Source of the DNA: Diplonema japonicum
Lineage: Eukaryota > Euglenozoa > Diplonemea > Diplonemida > Diplonemidae
Reading direction: 5' to 3'
Length of the DNA stretch: 64,000 nt
Assembly: GCA_964019335.1 (NCBI GenBank)
Contig: OZ025661.1
Location: forward strand, 248,001 to 312,000
The translations under genes and the position numbers were made by a program. The notes beneath the pieces are model-generated. The model searched no databases, was not told the DNA's origin, and saw only the letters and a program-made list of their open reading frames with translations. Below, piece by piece: positions 60,901 to 64,000 of the stretch (positions are counted from its first letter, which is position 1; each line of letters opens with the position of its first letter).

Positions 60901-63900
60901 CACATGCACCCAGGCACCTTGCCGCAGTCGCAAGGGTCTGTTTGCTTTCCGCACGTGGTGACCCCCTCCTCGCACAGGCCGCTCTTCGTCCACGTGCACC
61001 CATAGGCCACTCCTTTGTCTTCTGCGTTGCAGTCCCCCTCATTTGTGTACTTCAAGCAAGGCCTCGTCCCGCAGTGCGACGGCGAATGAGCCGTCTTCCA
61101 TGTGCACCTTCCCTCCAGTGCGGTGCTGCAGTTCTTCTCATTCAACTGGCTGATGCACTCATCGATCGGTCTGCATTCGCCAGCTTCCCATTTGCAGTCG
61201 AAGTCATGATAGTTGCATTCCACCTCAGTGGTGTAAGGCACGCAAGGTTTTTCGATGCATAAACTAGTGTCGCCGTCCCATTGGCAGGTAGGCTGTCCAT
61301 TGCACGCTACAGCATCGGGGTATGCACATGGCCTCGGCTTGCAGGAAGCCTTCACGTCGTCCCACTCGCACCCATTTGGGTCAGCAAGGCACCCGTCCTC
61401 TGCAACGGCTGTACAGGGCGGAATTGTGCATAGTGAATCAGTTGTGTCCCAGTAGCACTCGGCAATAGTACACTGAGACTTGTCAGAGTAGTCGCATTCT
61501 ACCTGCCGGCCACAGCCTGCTGTGTTGCTCCACGCACACGTTTTGTTCTTACTGTCAACTTTGGCTTCGCAGGCGTCCTTCGTGCAGTGCTTGTGGCACA
61601 CCGACCAGTCACACCTAACTGTGGTGTCGTTCCATGCGCAGGTGGCGTCCTTCAAGCATGTCGACGCCTTCAAGTGCGCAGCACACGGAACATGGCCATA
61701 TGTGCTCTTCGAATTCACGATAACACCGCCGAACAGACTTGTAGGACTGCAGAAGGTCTTCAACTCTTTGAGGAAGGTATCCAACGGGATGTTCATGAAG
61801 TGCGACGCCCGTGGCTCGGACACTATGTCGGAAAGCACCTGCTGAGCATCCAAGTCTACCTGTGTGTGCGTTGCGAACCTTCGCAGCACCACACCGAAGA
61901 TTTCAATGCCCTGGCCATCCAACGCAGCCCGTACGGTCGCGATGTTCGCAGAGTCGTGTATCTTGCCGTCGGCAACGATCATCAACACCTTCTTCCTCCC
62001 CGTTGTGTCCTGTAACATTAGTCCAGCATACACCAATGCCTCCGAGATATAAGTTTGTGCCATGGCGTAGTTCGTCTCATGCCAGTCCAGATCTGCTTGC
62101 AATTCATTTGAACTGCCAGAAAGACGACCGCTCGTGCCGACCCCTGCAGGTGCTTTGAGTGCATTTTGAGGTAATGAAAATTGCACAAATCCTAGTCTGA
62201 TCCCGTGAGCGGGGGCACCGGGGTAGCCTGCCTGATCTTTGTTTAGAGGTAGTGCCTTTGTCCAGTCCCTGACCATCTCTAGTACAGCGTAGAATCCATG
62301 CGGGTGACGGCCGAAGGCCTGGCTCATGGAGGCTGACCCATCGAACACAATTGCAATATCCATGCTAGGGCACCCGCCGAAGAGCTCGTCGCGGCACGCT
62401 CCGCTTTTGAAGTCCCACACGCAGAAGTCCTTGGCTGTGCACTGGCACTGCGATACGATGTTGTTGCACACGACTTCGATGCACACGTTGTTGTCGCCGT
62501 TCCAGTAGCACACGTCATCGGCGCTACAGGCACTCGGGTCTGTGTGCTTGAGGCAGTACTTTTGGTTGCAGATAGTGGGCGACTCGCTGGTGTCCCAGTG
62601 GCACCCGTAGTCATGGTCACACGTCTTCTCGTCTAGGTAGTGCACACACGGCTTCATGTTGCACTTGTTGTCCGCCCACTCACATCTCCTCATGTCCTTC
62701 AAGCACACACCGATGTCCGTTGTGGTGCATGGTTTCTCGATACAGGGTGCCCAGTCCGGGCCGATAACAGCCGGATCCCACTCGCATGTGCTGTCCTTTT
62801 CGCAAGTAGTCTTAGACGTGTACGTGCACAGGCGTTTCTGACAGCGGTCAGTTTCGCTGTTCCACAGACACCCAATTGGGTCAGACACACACCCAGCTTC
62901 TGACTTGTGCTGGCATTCTTTTTCGATGCATCGGCTCTCTGACGCTTTCCACTCGCACCCAGGATCTTCCCCACAGGGTTCGATGGCGTGGTCACAAATC
63001 ACCCTTTTGTAACACACTCCCCCCTTGCCATCCCACTCGCACAGGTTCGTCTTGTCGTCTGTGCATGTGTCGGTGTCGCAGTGTCGGAGGCAGGCTGAGT
63101 CACGGCAGACCAACAGCCTCGCACTCCATCTACAAGCGTGGTCCTTGTTGCATGTGTTTTTGTCTGTGTACATGGGACAGGGCTGGACCTGTTTCAGCGC
63201 ACCTTTGTTCCCCTCTGACGACGCAATCAGCTTTCCAAACTGTTCATGCGGATCGCACACCGTGGAGAGCATGTCGATGAAATCCGTGATTTCTGCATCG
63301 ATGAAATGCTCCTCTCGAACATCGCTAGTCACATCAAGCAGGGCTTGCCGCTTGGTGCCTGCACCAGCTGCGTATGCCGATGCAGGGCGCAGCAGGACAC
63401 CGAATATCTTGATGCCAGCACTGGCCGCAGCACTAATCTCCGACGTGAGCTCGCTCCTTCCCGAGTCCATGATCTCGCTGGTGGCCACGACAATAATGAC
63501 CTTTTTGCGGACTGCACTACTCAACATACCGCGAGCGAGTTTCATAGCCCCTGCAAGATACGCTTCTTTGGTGTCGATCATGTTGTTTTCCACATAGTCG
63601 AAGTCGTTGTAGATTTCGCTCATCACGCCCGAGACCTGCCCTCCCGTGCCCACCGATGCAGGTGCCTTCATTTCACGCCCCTTAGCAGCGAACTGCACCA
63701 TGCCGAGCCTCACACCAGTGCGCACGTCAGCCTTTGCCATCTTGCCAGGTGTTCCTGAAAGAGGTAGAGTCTTTGCCCAATCCCTGGTGCCCTCAATGAT
63801 GGCTTGGAAGCCGCTAGCGTGGCGCCCGAAGGCCATTTTCATAGCGCTGGTTCCATCTACCGCAAGAACAACGTCCATGAGTGGGCATCCCCCAAAGACC

Positions 63901-64000
63901 CCGGTGACGCAGCCGCCGTTGCTGCTGTTCAGTGTCGGGTCCCAGAAGCATGCCACGTCCTTGTTGCAGAGGCACGGTGTGGCCAATTTGGAACAGTCTT
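57927..64000 (-). CDS. giant membrane-anchored protein with three vWA domains and Cys-rich repeats (5' end outside window)
   Basis: The frame is open to the right window edge; the first codon that could be read as a start (63986) is TTG, so the true start lies outside. More than 2,020 residues. Three von Willebrand A domains begin ...CPLMDVVLAVDGTSAM, CPSMDIAIVFDGSASM and CPAVDVIVVLDGSVSM, each followed by FGRH-x-x-GF. The second and third keep a MIDAS DxSxS motif; the first reads DGTSA and is degenerate. Between and after them are many ~35-residue modules C...C-x2-D-x2-C-x-W...C. Near the C-terminus an EGF-like stretch (CNGKGKCSASDTCVC) precedes a membrane helix (ALIVVVWIFVVGLLGFLVLQ, about 1956-1979) and a 40-residue acidic cytoplasmic tail. 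Likely a cell-surface adhesin. Confidence 0.9.
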   Translation of the reverse strand, partial: DCSKLATPCLCNKDVACFWDPTLNSSNGGCVTGVFGGCPLMDVVLAVDGTSAMKMAFGRHASGFQAIIEGTRDWAKTLPLSGTPGKMAKADVRTGVRLGMVQFAAKGREMKAPASVGTGGQVSGVMSEIYNDFDYVENNMIDTKEAYLAGAMKLARGMLSSAVRKKVIIVVATSEIMDSGRSELTSEISAAASAGIKIFGVLLRPASAYAAGAGTKRQALLDVTSDVREEHFIDAEITDFIDMLSTVCDPHEQFGKLIASSEGNKGALKQVQPCPMYTDKNTCNKDHACRWSARLLVCRDSACLRHCDTDTCTDDKTNLCEWDGKGGVCYKRVICDHAIEPCGEDPGCEWKASESRCIEKECQHKSEAGCVSDPIGCLWNSETDRCQKRLCTYTSKTTCEKDSTCEWDPAVIGPDWAPCIEKPCTTTDIGVCLKDMRRCEWADNKCNMKPCVHYLDEKTCDHDYGCHWDTSESPTICNQKYCLKHTDPSACSADDVCYWNGDNNVCIEVVCNNIVSQCQCTAKDFCVWDFKSGACRDELFGGCPSMDIAIVFDGSASMSQAFGRHPHGFYAVLEMVRDWTKALPLNKDQAGYPGAPAHGIRLGFVQFSLPQNALKAPAGVGTSGRLSGSSNELQADLDWHETNYAMAQTYISEALVYAGLMLQDTTGRKKVLMIVADGKIHDSANIATVRAALDGQGIEIFGVVLRRFATHTQVDLDAQQVLSDIVSEPRASHFMNIPLDTFLKELKTFCSPTSLFGGVIVNSKSTYGHVPCAAHLKASTCLKDATCAWNDTTVRCDWSVCHKHCTKDACEAKVDSKNKTCAWSNTAGCGRQVECDYSDKSQCTIAECYWDTTDSLCTIPPCTAVAEDGCLADPNGCEWDDVKASCKPRPCAYPDAVACNGQPTCQWDGDTSLCIEKPCVPYTTEVECNYHDFDCKWEAGECRPIDECISQLNEKNCSTALEGRCTWKTAHSPSHCGTRPCLKYTNEGDCNAEDKGVAYGCTWTKSGLCEEGVTTCGKQTDPCDCGKVPGCMWDTISASCKASLFANCPAVDVIVVLDGSVSMGLPFGRHPHGFIGMLEIIHEWVAILPFTGEAAGIESDPTHKSGFRVGLVQFSSMGDAKKIPAGQGTGGRLSGVKAELESDILWHESIFKTHAKASSYATQALEMAAAMFEESPVDRKKILLFIADGEIPDSGTMTTVSGVLESHRVSVFAIHARRYKMSSVPDDRAMKTMLPIVSEPITGHVMNIPLGEIGGVLMNLCNENSTFGYFVSKHGNSIHKASCTEWKQDSGCEMDTMCKWDTSKQACSATVCLKHCNNDACTGDTMNSCVWNGATCSRKVCGAPTAAECNPKVSCTWTTGVTGTDSGCKPDVGCPAKHSYESCTNDKNCLWNGYLKECEERHSCVIYSSVPACVADPDCAWNTATSICEDKTGCLKHRNEQLCTAVRECIWYNSKCIEKNCGLFNRSETCETPATAGSCLWNTTAGKCEEVTGCASYSSDPVHAEAKCSEDTLCKWIDNACVETIGCEKNTAEIPCSRSVNPETGGRCAWNETSGRCKDATGCLRYSNITQCTTSPDGCDWFTGGDIGDNTKAGECSSACEKQTSEPTCTKQVGCSWKDDKCFKQGCLIHKTEPACEADTRISGCQWTEVDGKPSCIPKNPEKCVVRFNENDCLAGEGISKAKCKWVKPGEPNAAQGQSQPECIVNPNHGKCGDTNKECCKCEQGWSGEECNNCGFAVSEDREQCILCDPQLTCNGKGKCSASDTCVCNTGWGGAACELRMCNPAEEPYWYTVYPNKPLKGMKFTVVVHGCFHEEREEGRILKMVNATTGGDPENDCKTEPAPECVETEKNNRVSLNERSSCGAAVQHNLTKVEPQAMMEIFMDVQTEYEGEVREYRVCWWNNKTHEWVLLQTHDRSGDRIPGVEVTRIPNYDTGLRTQDSDMYGDACCEGLMLGEACLSSALIVVVWIFVVGLLGFLVLQVVATQKEKSSLDTKKPFDDFEMEDGTTGMLGSTPATLHLSET

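Noticed and set aside
63984-63986. Apparent start of the vWA protein
   Set aside because: The codon is TTG, and the frame continues to the window edge with more Cys-module sequence (DCSKLATPC).
1-64000. tRNA, rRNA, spliced-leader RNA or CRISPR array
   Set aside because: Looked for tRNA B-box-like words, a remembered diplonemid leader sequence and regular spaced repeats; none convincing by eye. A covariance-model scan would be decisive.

Overview
This is a eukaryotic nuclear window. About 22 protein-coding genes, including two giant genes cut by the window ends, all lie on the minus strand, so the region reads right to left as one unidirectional cluster. Coding DNA is GC-rich. Intergenic DNA is dominated by very long A/T and G/C homopolymers. 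Introns are few, tiny (33-106 nt) and GT-AG. One-strand gene order, sparse short introns, A-rich leaders ending in AG just before many ATGs, a kinetoplastid-like tandem repeat in the 1030-residue protein, an SAS6-like flagellar protein and secreted GH7/GH15 glycosidases together suggest a free-living euglenozoan, most likely a diplonemid. This is inference: no rRNA or spliced-leader gene is present to prove it.

Layout, left to right (3' to 5' of the cluster). 1-5188: secreted giant Cys-rich repeat protein with a Pro/Asp/Thr stalk, 3' end outside the window. 5429-19852: WW/tandem-repeat protein, APC7, an MFS transporter, two adjacent CNBD channels (one with EF-hands), and Prp31. 20330-24951: a GH7 cellulase flanked by two nearly identical genes for a secreted, probably GPI-anchored protein. 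25396-27348: a small spliced ERV/ALR-like protein and V-ATPase subunit c''. 27349-30170: a gene desert of homopolymers and hairpins. 30171-37695: a five-exon P4-ATPase lipid flippase, then a metacaspase homologue lacking both catalytic residues and fused by splicing to six EWVWN repeats. 39448-41250 and 45988-47610: two decayed piggyBac-type transposons with TTAA target duplications and short inverted repeats, on either side of a PH-domain AGC kinase (41797-44507). 48398-56892: WWE-like protein, trefoil-GH15 glucoamylase, mitochondrial EF-Ts, a degenerate CNBD protein, dynactin p25, a hypothetical protein and SAS6-like. 57927-64000: giant membrane-anchored protein with three vWA domains, 5' end outside the window.

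The genes do not form a pathway. They are a typical euglenozoan-style mixture: housekeeping (Prp31, APC7, EF-Ts, V-ATPase, dynactin), signalling and transport (CNBD channels, AGC kinase, flippase, MFS) and surface or secreted functions (GH7, GH15, two giant Cys-rich proteins, GPI-anchored pair). The most unusual features are the spliced pseudo-metacaspase/EWVWN fusion, the strong 3' bias of introns, introns built around homopolymers, the homogenised gene pair around the cellulase, and hairpin elements bounded by poly-C and poly-G.

Exon structures were worked out by hand from GT-AG sites, frame continuity and family conservation. No transcript data were used.
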